From contig CALOEL010000005.1 in the NCBI GenBank assembly GCA_942492375.1, forward strand, positions 186,001 through 250,000: 64,000 bases of DNA. The letters run 5' to 3'. The position numbers and the translations under genes were made by a program. Origin of the DNA: JAHEAO01 sp942492375. Its GTDB lineage: Bacteria > Pseudomonadota > Alphaproteobacteria > Rhodobacterales > Rhodobacteraceae. Under the pieces are notes generated by a model that ran no database searches, had not been told where the DNA came from, and saw only the letters and a list, made by a program, of their open reading frames with translations. Of this stretch, positions 26,881 through 37,117 are shown piece after piece (position 1 is the first letter of the stretch; the number at the start of each line of letters is the position of its first letter).

Positions 26881-27582
26881 ATGACCGACCACCCCCTCTC
26901 CGGCAGACAGATCGCCGTGACCGGCGGCACCGGCGCGCTTGGACGGGTCGTCGTCGCGCGGCTGATCGAGGCCGGCGCGACCTGCCACGTCCCAAGCCGC
27001 GACGCCGACGCCAAGACGGACGCCACAGAGGACCGCCTGCATATCACCCCCGGTACCGACCTGACCGACGAGGCGGCGGTCGCGGCCTTCTACGGCACCA
27101 TCCCCGACCTCTGGGCCTCGGTCCATCTGGCCGGCGGTTTCGCGATGGCGCCGCTGGCCGAAACCGGCCGCGCCGAGTTCCTGCGGATGATCGAGATGAA
27201 CGCGCTGACCGCGCTCCTCTGCTGCCGCGCCGCCGCCGGCGCGATGGCCGCGACCGGACAGGGCGGGCGCATCGTCAATGTCGCGGCGCGGCCCGCGCTG
27301 GAACCGCGCAAGGGCGCGAATATGGTGGCCTATGCCACCAGCAAGGCCGCCGTCGCCGCCCTCACTCAAGGTCTGGCCGAGGAATTGAAGTCCGAGCGCA
27401 TCCTCGTCAACGCGATCGCGCCCTCGACCATCGACACGCACGCCAACCGCGACGCGATGCCCAAGGCCGATCCGTCGAAATGGCTGGCCCCGCAGGCGGC
27501 GGCAGAGGCGATCCTGCATCTGGTCTCGCCCGCCAATACCGAAATCAGCGGCGCGGTCCTGCCGCTCTACGCCCGCGCCTGA
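26881..27582 (+). CDS. SDR family oxidoreductase
   Basis: 233 residues. Classical short-chain dehydrogenase layout: N-terminal cofactor motif TGGTGALG (TGxxxGxG), HLAGGF in place of NAAG, and the catalytic YATSK (YxxxK), followed by VNAIAPSTIDT. NAD(P)-dependent; the substrate is not predictable. Preceded by the repeat-rich gap, so probably has its own promoter. Confidence 0.85.
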   Translation: MTDHPLSGRQIAVTGGTGALGRVVVARLIEAGATCHVPSRDADAKTDATEDRLHITPGTDLTDEAAVAAFYGTIPDLWASVHLAGGFAMAPLAETGRAEFLRMIEMNALTALLCCRAAAGAMAATGQGGRIVNVAARPALEPRKGANMVAYATSKAAVAALTQGLAEELKSERILVNAIAPSTIDTHANRDAMPKADPSKWLAPQAAAEAILHLVSPANTEISGAVLPLYARA

Positions 27583-27790
27583 GCCGGGAGGCCCGCCGCT
27601 TGTGTCAATCCCCACCGCACGGCCCAACGCATCCGTTAACAAATCCCGAACGAAAATCGTCAATCCATTGATCTGAAACGAAACCCTCTCCCGTCCACAT
27701 GTGGACACCTCCCGCCGCGCCGAGAGATTTCGGAACAAGTTCCCGATCCCGGCGGTTCCCACCACGGACCCCAGAACCCGGAGCCACCCG

Positions 27791-28033
27791 ATGCACCTCC
27801 TCGCCCGTTTCGATACCCGCGACTACACCGCCTGGAAGGCCGATTTCGACAAGGCTGCCGAAAACCGTTCCCAGGCCGGCCTGACCCTGCTGCAACTCTG
27901 GCGCGACGCCGACACCCCCTCGGCCACCGTCGCCCTCTTCGAGGTCAATGACCGCGACAAGGCGCAGGCCTGGCTCGACAAGGAAACCGGCTTCGGCCAG
28001 GCCGTGACCGCCGACTTCCTCAAGATCGCCTGA
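27791..28033 (+). CDS. Small ABM-like (dimeric alpha/beta barrel) protein
   Basis: 80 residues. The pattern of an N-terminal strand (LLARFDTRDYTAWKADFD) followed by a Val/Leu-rich strand and helix (ATVALFEVNDRDKAQAWL) resembles small antibiotic-biosynthesis-monooxygenase or cyclase-like proteins; this is inferred from pattern only. Start at 27791 with GGAG upstream; an in-frame ATG at 27701 adds 30 basic residues with no site. Confidence 0.6.
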   Translation: MHLLARFDTRDYTAWKADFDKAAENRSQAGLTLLQLWRDADTPSATVALFEVNDRDKAQAWLDKETGFGQAVTADFLKIA

Positions 28034-28095
28034 CCCCTACCCTTCGCCCGCCGGTCTGCTAGGCTGCACCCGAACAGCACAGAACGGACCCGCCC

Positions 28096-28485
28096 ATGCT
28101 CTCCGACGAACTTTCCATTCTCGCCATCTACGGCCTTCTGGTCGCCCTCGTCCTCGGCCTCAAGACCACCGGCATGATGCGCCAGCTTGGCACCGGCTAC
28201 ATGCTGTCCTCGCGCGACGAACACCGCAGCGTCGGCGGCATCCTCGGGCGGCTCGACCGGGCGCTGACCAATTCCGTCACCGCCCTTACCCTGTTCGCCC
28301 CTGCGATCGTGATCCTCGCGCTGCGCGACAATTTCTCGGACGCGTCGCGCACTGCCGCGCAGGTCTTCCTGCTGGCCCGCATCATCTATGTCCCGGCCTA
28401 CGCCTTCGGCATCACCGGGATCCGCACGCTGGTATGGCTGGTGGGATTCGCCGCGACGGTGATCCTCTATTTCCTCGGCCTCTGA
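28096..28485 (+). CDS. MAPEG family membrane protein, copy 1
   Basis: 129 residues and four membrane helices. MAPEG-like layout: helix 1, a polar loop with RSVGGILGRLDRALTNS, then three helices with ARIIYVPAYAFG. Related to microsomal glutathione S-transferases, but the bacterial proteins of this short type have no proven activity. First of three tandem relatives (28096-29384) ahead of lpd. Confidence 0.78.
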   Translation: MLSDELSILAIYGLLVALVLGLKTTGMMRQLGTGYMLSSRDEHRSVGGILGRLDRALTNSVTALTLFAPAIVILALRDNFSDASRTAAQVFLLARIIYVPAYAFGITGIRTLVWLVGFAATVILYFLGL

Positions 28486-28555
28486 CGGGCTGAAATGCCG
28501 GTGGTTGGATTTTCCCAACCTGTGCTAGGCTGCGGATATTGAAAGAGATCAATGG

Positions 28556-28951
28556 ATGAACCCGATGTCGAGCGAACTTTCCATTCTCGTCCTTTACGGC
28601 CTTCTGGTGATCGTGATCGTTCTGGTGCAGGTGCTTGCGGCGATGGCCCAGGTCGGTCTGCCGATGCTGGCGAAGCCCCGCGATGACATGCCGCCGCTGA
28701 GCGGCGTGGCCGGCCGGCTGGAAAGGGCACTGCGCAATTCGGTCGTGGCGATGGCGCTTTTCGCGCCCGCGGTTCTTGTGTTGCAGGCGCAGGGCGGGTT
28801 CACCGCCGCGACGCTTCTGGCTGCTCAGATTTTTCTGATCGCCCGGGTGCTCTATGTCATCGTCTATGCCGCCGGAACGCCCTGGATCCGCACACTGATC
28901 TGGGTCTGCGGTTTCCTTGCCACCGCCTGGCTCTACCTGGCGGCCCTGTAA
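28556..28951 (+). CDS. MAPEG family membrane protein, copy 2
   Basis: 131 residues. Similar to the first copy: SSELSILVLYGLLVI at the start, SGVAGRLERALRNSVVAMALFAPA, then ARVLYVIVYAAGTPWIRTL. An ATG at 28565 is an alternative start. Sequence resemblance to copy 1 (for example LERALRNS against LDRALTNS) shows tandem duplication. Confidence 0.78.
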   Translation: MNPMSSELSILVLYGLLVIVIVLVQVLAAMAQVGLPMLAKPRDDMPPLSGVAGRLERALRNSVVAMALFAPAVLVLQAQGGFTAATLLAAQIFLIARVLYVIVYAAGTPWIRTLIWVCGFLATAWLYLAAL

Positions 28952-28973
28952 CGATTGCGACCTGCGAGGCGAA

Positions 28974-29384
28974 ATGACCCCCGAACTTCTTGTCCTGACG
29001 CTTGCCGGTCTCTTGCAGGTCGTCCAGTACGTGCTGATGTCGGTCCCGGCCAATCTGGAACTCGGCACCGGCAAGACGTCCAGCCCGCGCGACCGTGACC
29101 GGCTGGGCGGCGACCTGATCGACCAGGTCTCGACCCGGACGGCCAGGCTCTACCGCGCGATGAACAACCACTTCGAGGGGTTGATCATGTTCACCCTCGC
29201 CGTCGTGGTTGTGACCCTGTCGGGTCAGTCCACCGGCTTCACCGTCACCTGCGCCTGGACCTACCTGGTCGCGCGGGTCGTCTATATCCCGGCCTATGCC
29301 TTCGGCTGGCAGCCTTGGCGCAGCTACATCTGGATGCTCGGATTCGCGGCGACCGTGCTGATGCTGCTGGCCGCGCTGGTTTGA
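28974..29384 (+). CDS. MAPEG family membrane protein, copy 3
   Basis: 136 residues, the most diverged of the three. Still has the four-helix layout and the MAPEG core RTARLYRAMNNHFEGLIMF and ARVVYIPAYAFGWQPWRSYIW. Starts 22 bases after copy 2 with GAGG upstream; an earlier in-frame ATG overlaps copy 2. Followed 71 bases later by lpd. Confidence 0.78.
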   Translation: MTPELLVLTLAGLLQVVQYVLMSVPANLELGTGKTSSPRDRDRLGGDLIDQVSTRTARLYRAMNNHFEGLIMFTLAVVVVTLSGQSTGFTVTCAWTYLVARVVYIPAYAFGWQPWRSYIWMLGFAATVLMLLAALV

Positions 29385-29455
29385 CATCTGCAAAACGGGT
29401 TGCAATACGGTTTGGATATGCCCGGAGAACCGGCCCCGACCCCAAGGAGTGAGAC

Positions 29456-30844
<1,389 letters not shown>

Positions 30845-30871
30845 CCCGTCAGTCGCGCCGGCAGCAGGCGG

Positions 30872-31621
30872 TCAAGGGGTGATCTTCCGGGGCCTCAACG
30901 CCTCGGACTCGGCAAGCCGGAGCGGCTGGAACGGTTTCCAGCCGTCTGCCGCAAAGGCCCTCGAATCGGAATAGTCGAATGAGGCGAAGAACCGTTTCGG
31001 GCCGTAATCCTCGATCGTAATCTCGGTATAGCGGGCGACGATCTCGTCGTAATTGTCCTTCAGGACCGTGCTTGAGGGCGAGAGACCCGAGACCAGCACA
31101 AGACCGGTCGGCGGGCAATCGAGGACGGTGATCGCAAGATCGGGTCGGTATTCCTGCAGGATCGGGATGATCTTCCAGACATCCCCTGTCCAGGCGCCGG
31201 ATGGCAGATTGTCGAGATCACGCGTCGTCATCGAAGAGTTGAACGGACAGCAGTCATGCATGGCGATGAGTCCGTCCGGCCGGGTCGCGCGTTCCGTGTT
31301 CATGAAGTCACGAAGCAGAAACTCGAACAGATGCATGCCGTCAAGAAAGCTGAACGACAGCTTGATGTCGTTCTGAGCGAGGAACCCGGACGCGAAGAAC
31401 GCGTCGCTGGTCGCCTGGAAGATATGCAGCGCCGGCTTGATGCCGATCACGTTCTTTTCGATCCGGAAGAACGGATCGACGGCGATGGTCTTGCCGCGCA
31501 CCGGGGCGAAGGATCGGCCGGTGCGGCATCCGATCTCGAGGTACCAGTCGAGCAGATTGGCATTGTGAAGCCGGTCCAGAAAGCGCTTGTAGCCCATTCC
31601 TGCCGCGCGTTCGTAGGCCAT
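30872..31621 (-). CDS. Class I SAM-dependent methyltransferase-like protein
   Basis: 249 residues. The segment WYLEIGCRTGRSF matches motif I of class I methyltransferases, followed by KTIAVDPFF and LSFSFLDGMHLFEFLLRDF, with LIAMHDCCPFN after it. This fits the cephalosporin-hydroxylase-like/Methyltransf_24 group. Substrate unknown. Convergent with lpd. GGGAGAG is about 7 bases before the chosen ATG. Confidence 0.75.
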   Translation of the reverse strand: MAYERAAGMGYKRFLDRLHNANLLDWYLEIGCRTGRSFAPVRGKTIAVDPFFRIEKNVIGIKPALHIFQATSDAFFASGFLAQNDIKLSFSFLDGMHLFEFLLRDFMNTERATRPDGLIAMHDCCPFNSSMTTRDLDNLPSGAWTGDVWKIIPILQEYRPDLAITVLDCPPTGLVLVSGLSPSSTVLKDNYDEIVARYTEITIEDYGPKRFFASFDYSDSRAFAADGWKPFQPLRLAESEALRPRKITP

Positions 31622-31686
31622 TCATATCTCTCCCGCCGCTGCACCGGTCACGCGTGGATCTAGCCGGTCACGCGCCACATTGCCAT

Positions 31687-32337
31687 CTAGGTCACAAGAT
31701 GCCTCAGCCCTTGTGTCACATCCGTCCTGACCGCAAGCCGGAGTCCGGGCTCATCCCCCGCCTTCAGCGCGGCGATGATCGTCCGGTGGTGCTGCGGCGG
31801 CTCCGAGCGGGACATCCGGCTGTAAAGCGCGCGCATCGTCGGGCCAAGCTGTAGCCAGACGGTTTCCGCCATGGCCAGCATCGCAGGGGCCTGGGCGCGC
31901 AGGTAGAAGGTGCGGTGGAACTCCAGATTGCTGCGAATATAGCCGATCGCATCGGTCTTCGCGGCAGCCTCGGCGATGGTGCCGTTGATCGCCTCGAGCC
32001 TGTCGATCAGTGCCATATGGACGCGCGGCAGGGCGCGGCTGGCCAGCTCCGGTTCGAGCAGCGCGCGGACCGCGGCGAGTTCCTCGATCCGCTCGTTCGA
32101 AAGTTCCGGCGTCGTCACCCGCCCAGAAGCCGAGAGACTGAGCGCGCCTTCCGCCACCAACCGACGCAACGCCTCGCGCGCGGGGGTCATCGAGACATCG
32201 AAGCGCTTGCCGATGCCACGCAGGGTCAAGGGTTCGCCCGGCGGCAGGATGCCATGCATGATCTGTACGCGAAGCGCTCGATAGACCCGGTCATGGGCGG
32301 CGGCAGCCGCGTCGGACGGTTTTGCATGGATCAGCAT
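31687..32337 (-). CDS. GntR family transcriptional regulator (FadR/FCD subfamily)
   Basis: 216 residues. N-terminal winged helix (YRALRVQIMHGILPPGEPLTLRGIGKRFDVSMTPAREALRRL) typical of GntR, here quoted in overlapping parts only for the motif positions 20-60, then an FCD ligand domain (ELAAVRALLEPELASRAL, FHRTFY, HHRTIIAAL) with the metal-binding His/Asp pattern. Ligand and targets unknown. Start at 32337; no obvious partner operon next to it. Confidence 0.87.
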   Translation of the reverse strand: MLIHAKPSDAAAAAHDRVYRALRVQIMHGILPPGEPLTLRGIGKRFDVSMTPAREALRRLVAEGALSLSASGRVTTPELSNERIEELAAVRALLEPELASRALPRVHMALIDRLEAINGTIAEAAAKTDAIGYIRSNLEFHRTFYLRAQAPAMLAMAETVWLQLGPTMRALYSRMSRSEPPQHHRTIIAALKAGDEPGLRLAVRTDVTQGLRHLVT

Positions 32338-32368
32338 GGAACAGACAGACCATGTGCCGGTTGCGCGG

Positions 32369-33061
32369 TCAATCGCCGAAGCGGACCGCCTGCAGCCGCC
32401 CGCCATGCTGGCGCAGCCAGCGCCGCCTATCCGCGTATTCCGGGCAGATTCGCTCGACCACGGCCCAATAGGCCGGGGAATGGTTCATTTCGACCAGATG
32501 AGCGACCTCGTGCGCCGCGACATAATCCAGCACCTGCGGCGGCGCCATAACCAGCCGCCAGGAAAACATCAGCCGACCCTCTGCCGTGCAGGACCCCCAG
32601 CGCGAGCGGGTGTCGCGCAGGGTCAACCCGGTCACCTCGCGCCGGACCTTGGCCGCATAGCGATCGACGGCAGCGCTCAGCCGGTCGCGGGCGGCAAGCT
32701 GCAGAAAGGCCCGCAGCCGCGCACCATGGCGCTCGGCCGGACCGGGGACCAGGATGCGATCGGGCTCGAGCCGGACGGACCGGCCCTCTGCCGCGACGAC
32801 AAGGCGATCCCTGCCCTCGAATGGCAGGGCGCAACCGGGGGCAAGCACGGTGGCGGGCTGGCACCGGTCCAGGTTCTGCCGGATCCAGTCCTCTTTCTGC
32901 CGCGCGAAGGCCAATGCATCCCGCTCTGCGGTCCAATTCGGCAGCGACAGCGTCACGCGCCCATCGTGGCGCGAGACGCGCAGCGAAATCCGCCGCGCCC
33001 GCGCAGAGCGCCGCAGATTGATTTCGATCGGGGGATTGCCTGTCAGCACGACCTGCCCCAT
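32369..33061 (-). CDS. YgjP-like (M48-type) metallopeptidase domain protein
   Basis: About 230 residues. The Zn-protease motif HEVAHLVEMNHSPAYW (HExxH plus downstream His) is near the C-terminus, preceded by the family signature SRWGSCTAEGRLMFSWRLVMAP. Such DUF45 proteins are soluble; their substrates are not known. The start at 33061 has AAGGA six bases upstream and gives MGQVVLTG; an earlier start at 33163 would add 34 Arg/Pro-rich residues. Confidence 0.87.
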   Translation of the reverse strand: MGQVVLTGNPPIEINLRRSARARRISLRVSRHDGRVTLSLPNWTAERDALAFARQKEDWIRQNLDRCQPATVLAPGCALPFEGRDRLVVAAEGRSVRLEPDRILVPGPAERHGARLRAFLQLAARDRLSAAVDRYAAKVRREVTGLTLRDTRSRWGSCTAEGRLMFSWRLVMAPPQVLDYVAAHEVAHLVEMNHSPAYWAVVERICPEYADRRRWLRQHGGRLQAVRFGD

Positions 33062-33227
33062 ATACGGTCCTTCCTTGCCCACACGCGAATAGTAGCGCAG
33101 AGCGGGGGGCGGGCGCCACCGGTAACGCGGTTGCACCGGATCATGCGGGAAAGGCTTTGACACCCTTTCGCCATTGTGGCAGAGGGCGGCAAATCTCGGA
33201 AATCACGGACGATGAAAGGGGTATCAC

Positions 33228-33545
33228 ATGCCCAAGGAAGAATGGGGCGTAAAGCGTATCTGCCCGACGACCGGCAAGCGGTTCTATGATCTCGGCAAGA
33301 CGCCGATCGTCAGCCCCTATACGGGTGAGACGGTCACGCTCGACTCGAATACCCGGACCCGCGTCGCGGTGGCCGAAAAGACCAAGGCAGTCGTCGAGGA
33401 CGACGCGGATTCAGATGACGAGGATCTGCTGATCGAGGATGACGACGTCGAGGTGGAAGCGGACGACGATCTTCTGGAAGACGACGAGGATGACGACGTC
33501 TCGCTCGACGACATCGCCGATGTCGCCAGCGACGACGACGACTGA
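33228..33545 (+). CDS. TIGR02300 family acidic protein
   Basis: 105 residues. Highly conserved alphaproteobacterial N-terminus (EEWGVKRICPTTGKRFYDLGKTPIVSPYTGE), here described by its landmarks WGVKR, CPTTGKRFYDL and SPYTGE, followed by a long Asp/Glu tail from residue 58 on. The N-terminal CP..(K)FYDL resembles a zinc-ribbon-like fold. Function unknown. Confidence 0.9.
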   Translation: MPKEEWGVKRICPTTGKRFYDLGKTPIVSPYTGETVTLDSNTRTRVAVAEKTKAVVEDDADSDDEDLLIEDDDVEVEADDDLLEDDEDDDVSLDDIADVASDDDD

Positions 33546-33563
33546 TCCGGGCCGCTTTTTGGC

Positions 33564-33592
33564 TTGAACTGCCCCGCGCAGTTCCCTAGACA
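33564..33592 (+). promoter_or_regulatory. Candidate promoter of tRNA-Ala
   Basis: TTGAAC (33564-33569) and TAGACA (33587-33592) are separated by exactly 17 bases and lie 34 bases before the tRNA. A plausible sigma-70-type promoter; each hexamer matches the consensus only partly. Confidence 0.4.
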
Positions 33593-33626
33593 CTCCGGGC
33601 GGGCGGCAACGCCCCCCACCCATGAT

Positions 33627-33702
<76 letters not shown>

Positions 33703-33728
33703 AACATCTCTCGAAAATCTGCGCAGCC

Positions 33729-34376
33729 TCAATCGTTGTCCGACAACCCGGCGCCGGCGCCGCTCCGCCGGCTCTCCTCGGTCGCGGGCGCGTAGGTGCG
33801 GGTCGCCAGCCGCGTCAGCGCCGATATCGTAGTGGCGTCGATGGCGGCTCGGTGGCCCTGTGCGATGGCCTGGTCTTCAGGCTCGACTTCGAAGCAGAGT
33901 TGCAGGTCAGCACAGTCAGGGTATCTGGCGGGTTCCCTGCCGGTGACGCTGCCATCCGGCGCAAGGACGATCCGCGTATCCGGCCACTCCACCGCGACGA
34001 AACGACGCTCGGTCTCGGCGGTCCAACTGGCGAAGGGAACCAGCAGGACCGGCGCGCAAACATCGCGGATCTCCAGCGGTCCCTCGACAAAATCAACCTG
34101 ACCGTCGCAGAGCATTGATCCCAAGGCAACCGGACAAATCCGGTCGCTGACCGGCAGCCAAAGCTGGCCATTCTGACGCGGCATGACGGATTTTTCCGGC
34201 CGACCGTCCCGCCAGTCCAGCAGGCTGACCAGTGCCGCGGCGCCGGGCAGGCCACGCGCGCACAGCCAGCGCACGGCGCGGCCCGCCTCCTCTGCGTGCC
34301 CCCATGACAGTCCCGCGCCCCGCGCTGCCCGGCGCGCGAGCGCCTCGGTTTCATTCAGCGACCAGAGCGATATCAT
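33729..34376 (-). CDS. DUF3726 family protein
   Basis: 215 residues, matching DUF3726 (starts SLNETEALARRAARGAGLSWGHAEEAG; landmarks NETEAL and GxxWGxAEEAG). Unknown function, predicted soluble. Its start overlaps the stop of the 564-residue protein gene by four bases, so the two form a coupled pair at the end of the minus-strand catabolic run. Confidence 0.78.
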   Translation of the reverse strand: MISLWSLNETEALARRAARGAGLSWGHAEEAGRAVRWLCARGLPGAAALVSLLDWRDGRPEKSVMPRQNGQLWLPVSDRICPVALGSMLCDGQVDFVEGPLEIRDVCAPVLLVPFASWTAETERRFVAVEWPDTRIVLAPDGSVTGREPARYPDCADLQLCFEVEPEDQAIAQGHRAAIDATTISALTRLATRTYAPATEESRRSGAGAGLSDND

Positions 34377-36067
34377 CCGGCGTCGTCCCCGAGTTTCGGA
34401 AGCGTCCAGTCGTCGGCGTCGTCAAAGGCCAGTTCCGCCGGAAACGGCGCGTTCTGGAACATGTTGATCCGCACCCAGCGGTCCGACCGGGGATCAAAGT
34501 GACAGGCGCCGAAAAAGCTCAGCTTGGCGCGCAGAAGGTCGATCGGCAACAAATCGGCGGAAATCGTGTTGTCACGGATCTCAGCATAGGGAAAGCGCGC
34601 GGCGATCTGCACGCGCCGCGCGATATGGCGATGCTCGGGATGACGCATCAGGAAGGCGCCGACCGTCGCCGCGTCGCTGGAATGCAGATCGGCATGCAGT
34701 CTTGCGGCGTCCCGTCCAGGGGACAGGGGTTGTTCATAAGGCTCAAGTCCCTCATCGGACCGCAGGCCGAGACGCGGCTCAAGCTTTTCCTCCGAGACAT
34801 ACCAGATGCATGCCTGCGGCTCGGGATCGCTCCAGTCGATGGTCAATGCCCAGGCGTAGATTTCCTCGATCAGCGCGCGCAGCCGGGCGACGGGCATCCG
34901 GCCGTCGATCCGCGATGTCCCGGTTTCGTCCGCCGCCATGCAGCCGCTGAGCCCGTCCACCAGATCCGGAAAAGGTTCCAGCAACAGGGACAAAAGTTGT
35001 TCCTGCCCTTCGAGGCCGAGGTTCTTCTCGGCCCAAAGCCACAGGCGGTTCCAGGGCCGGTCGCCCTCAAGTCCGTCAGCGCCGAGATGATCGCGCAAGC
35101 GGTCCAGGTCGCGGCGAAGTTCCTCCAACCGGCGCATCTGGACCGGATGCGCGGACTGCCAGCGCCGGGCGTTCTCGATGGCGCGCAGCACGACTTGGCG
35201 GAACGCCGTGGTGCTGCTCTCATCCGCCGCAGGCAGCGACCGGACCCGCGCCAGCGCTTCTTCGCGCGCGGCGATCCAGTTGTTCAGAAGTACCGGATGA
35301 TTGATCAGGTAGGGTGCCATCCCGAGGCCCGTCGAATTGCCGATGCCGAAGCGGCGGCGCAAAGCGGGATCGAGCGGCACCGCGGTTTGCGGCGCTTTCA
35401 GACGCGCCATGTGTTCGACCAGATCCATCACGAACGCGCGGGTCAGATAGACGCTCAGCATCTCGATCTGGAATGGTGGCTGAAATTCGGGGCGGTCGTC
35501 GGTCATCTCGCGATCCGCCGCCCCCAGCTTGCCCGAACCGTAGACGGCGGTTGTCCGCATCAGATAGCCGACCCGCGCCACAAGGTCGGGGTCGGGTTGA
35601 GTGCCGGCGGCGAGAGCCTGGACGACATGGTCCCAAAGCCGCACCGAGCGGTTGGCCCGGCTGACGGACAATTCCGACTGCGTGACCCGGCCCGCCTCCT
35701 GCTTCGGAATGTTGCGCGAGAGCCGGGCGATATCGTCCGCGTCCGGTATCCCGTCGAAAAGCGTGAAGGTCGCATCCCATTCGGTGGCGATAACCCGGTC
35801 GGACCGCATTTCGGGCGGCAGGTCATTCGCGAAGGCAATCAGCGAATAGCTGCGCCGGGGGCCGTGTGCGCAGTAGACGGCGACGCCGACGCCCTTCTCG
35901 TCAATGTCGAAGACAGGCCGATCGAAGTGCCAGTTCTCGGATTTCAGCCGCCGCAGCAGCACTCGCATGAAGGACAGGCGCGACTGGTGGAACGATCCGA
36001 GACGCGCCAGTGTCATCACGCTGCGCGGGTCCCTACGGGCCACAGAAATGCGTCCTGCCTGATCCAC
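34373..36067 (-). CDS. 564-residue conserved-looking protein of unknown function
   Basis: I do not recognise a domain. Predicted soluble and helical, with a striking Gly-rich segment RRFGIGNSTGLGMAPYLINHP at about residues 245-265 and many Arg/Trp residues. The start is GTG at 36067 with GGGAGA 8 bases upstream; an ATG 17 codons later is possible. It overlaps the DUF3726 gene and follows the dipeptidase-like gene by 72 bases, so a role in the same (unknown) catabolic pathway is a reasonable guess. Confidence 0.68.
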   Translation of the reverse strand: MDQAGRISVARRDPRSVMTLARLGSFHQSRLSFMRVLLRRLKSENWHFDRPVFDIDEKGVGVAVYCAHGPRRSYSLIAFANDLPPEMRSDRVIATEWDATFTLFDGIPDADDIARLSRNIPKQEAGRVTQSELSVSRANRSVRLWDHVVQALAAGTQPDPDLVARVGYLMRTTAVYGSGKLGAADREMTDDRPEFQPPFQIEMLSVYLTRAFVMDLVEHMARLKAPQTAVPLDPALRRRFGIGNSTGLGMAPYLINHPVLLNNWIAAREEALARVRSLPAADESSTTAFRQVVLRAIENARRWQSAHPVQMRRLEELRRDLDRLRDHLGADGLEGDRPWNRLWLWAEKNLGLEGQEQLLSLLLEPFPDLVDGLSGCMAADETGTSRIDGRMPVARLRALIEEIYAWALTIDWSDPEPQACIWYVSEEKLEPRLGLRSDEGLEPYEQPLSPGRDAARLHADLHSSDAATVGAFLMRHPEHRHIARRVQIAARFPYAEIRDNTISADLLPIDLLRAKLSFFGACHFDPRSDRWVRINMFQNAPFPAELAFDDADDWTLPKLGDDAG

Positions 36068-36139
36068 GGTGCCATCTCCCCTCTTGGCCCTGCCCCTTCA
36101 GTATATAGGGCGGTCGGTCCGAGGCGTCGTCAAAATCCT

Positions 36140-37117
36140 TCAGGAAAGGCTGAAACTCCGCTCAAAGAAGCGGTGCCAGTTGCCGCCCATCAGCCCCAAG
36201 ACTTCTTCCTCGTCGAAGCCCTTGGCGCGCAGACCGATCTCAAAATTTCCGAAATCCCGGTTGTCCCGGAACCAGTCCGGCATCGGCGGGAACCCCGGCG
36301 CGCTCGCCGAGCCTTCGCCATAGTCGATCCTCTTCGTCCAGCGCCCCGTCCGCATCCATTCGACGACGCTGTCGGGCTGATCCTGGCATAGATCGCTGCC
36401 GATGCCGAAATGCTCAGCGCCGAACCGGTCCGCCGCATCCGCGATCATCGCGCAGAAACTCTCGAGCGTGCAATCGGACTTGTCCTTCAGGTGATGCGGA
36501 TAGAGCGAAAAGCCCATCATGCCGCCCTTTCCGGTCACCGCCCGCACCACATCGTCGCGCTTGTTCCGCAGGGCGGGCGCCCAATCGTGCAGGTTGGCAT
36601 GGGTGATGGCGATCGGGCGGTCCGATATCTCGGCGGCCTCGATTGTCGAGCGATCCGCGGAATGGCTCATATCCACGACCATGCCGACACGGTTCATCTC
36701 GCGGATCACCTCGCGGCCCATGCGCGTGATGCCGGGGTCTTCGGATTCGTAGCAGCCGGTCGCCAGCAGCGACTGGTTGTTATAGCTGAGCTGCATGAAC
36801 CGGGCGCCAAGCTTGTGCAGGATCTCGACGAGGCCGATGTCATCCTCGATCGGGCTTGGATTCTGGAAGCCGAAGAAGATCGCCGTGCGCCCGGTCTTCT
36901 GCGCCAAGACAACATCGCTGGCCCAGTGGCCCTGGAAGATCAGGTCGGGGAATTCCTCGAACCAGCGGTTCCATCTTTCGATGTTCAGCACCGTTTCGCG
37001 GAAATTTTCGTGATAAGCGATGGTGACATGGACCGCATCCAGCCCTCCTTCGCGCATCTGGCGGAAGATTTTTTCCGACCAGTTCGCGTATTGCAAACCG
37101 TCGATGCGGAACGTCAT
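36140..37117 (-). CDS. Membrane dipeptidase-like protein (peptidase M19 family)
   Basis: 325 residues with an amidohydrolase-type barrel: VVDMSHSADRSTIEA and ITHANLHDWAP (metal-site His), and GIGSDLCQD near the C-terminus. It begins IDGLQYANWS, so the HxD pair found in canonical renal dipeptidases (usually DGHND) is missing. Probably a hydrolase acting on a small amide or dipeptide-like compound. Start ATG at 37117 overlaps the aldehyde dehydrogenase stop by four bases. Confidence 0.83.
   Translation of the reverse strand: MTFRIDGLQYANWSEKIFRQMREGGLDAVHVTIAYHENFRETVLNIERWNRWFEEFPDLIFQGHWASDVVLAQKTGRTAIFFGFQNPSPIEDDIGLVEILHKLGARFMQLSYNNQSLLATGCYESEDPGITRMGREVIREMNRVGMVVDMSHSADRSTIEAAEISDRPIAITHANLHDWAPALRNKRDDVVRAVTGKGGMMGFSLYPHHLKDKSDCTLESFCAMIADAADRFGAEHFGIGSDLCQDQPDSVVEWMRTGRWTKRIDYGEGSASAPGFPPMPDWFRDNRDFGNFEIGLRAKGFDEEEVLGLMGGNWHRFFERSFSLS

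Noticed and set aside
26491..27765. 424-codon minus-strand frame across the SDR gene and the repeat stretch
   Set aside because: Antisense to a clear SDR; the N-terminal half follows the complementary codon pattern and the rest is low-complexity.
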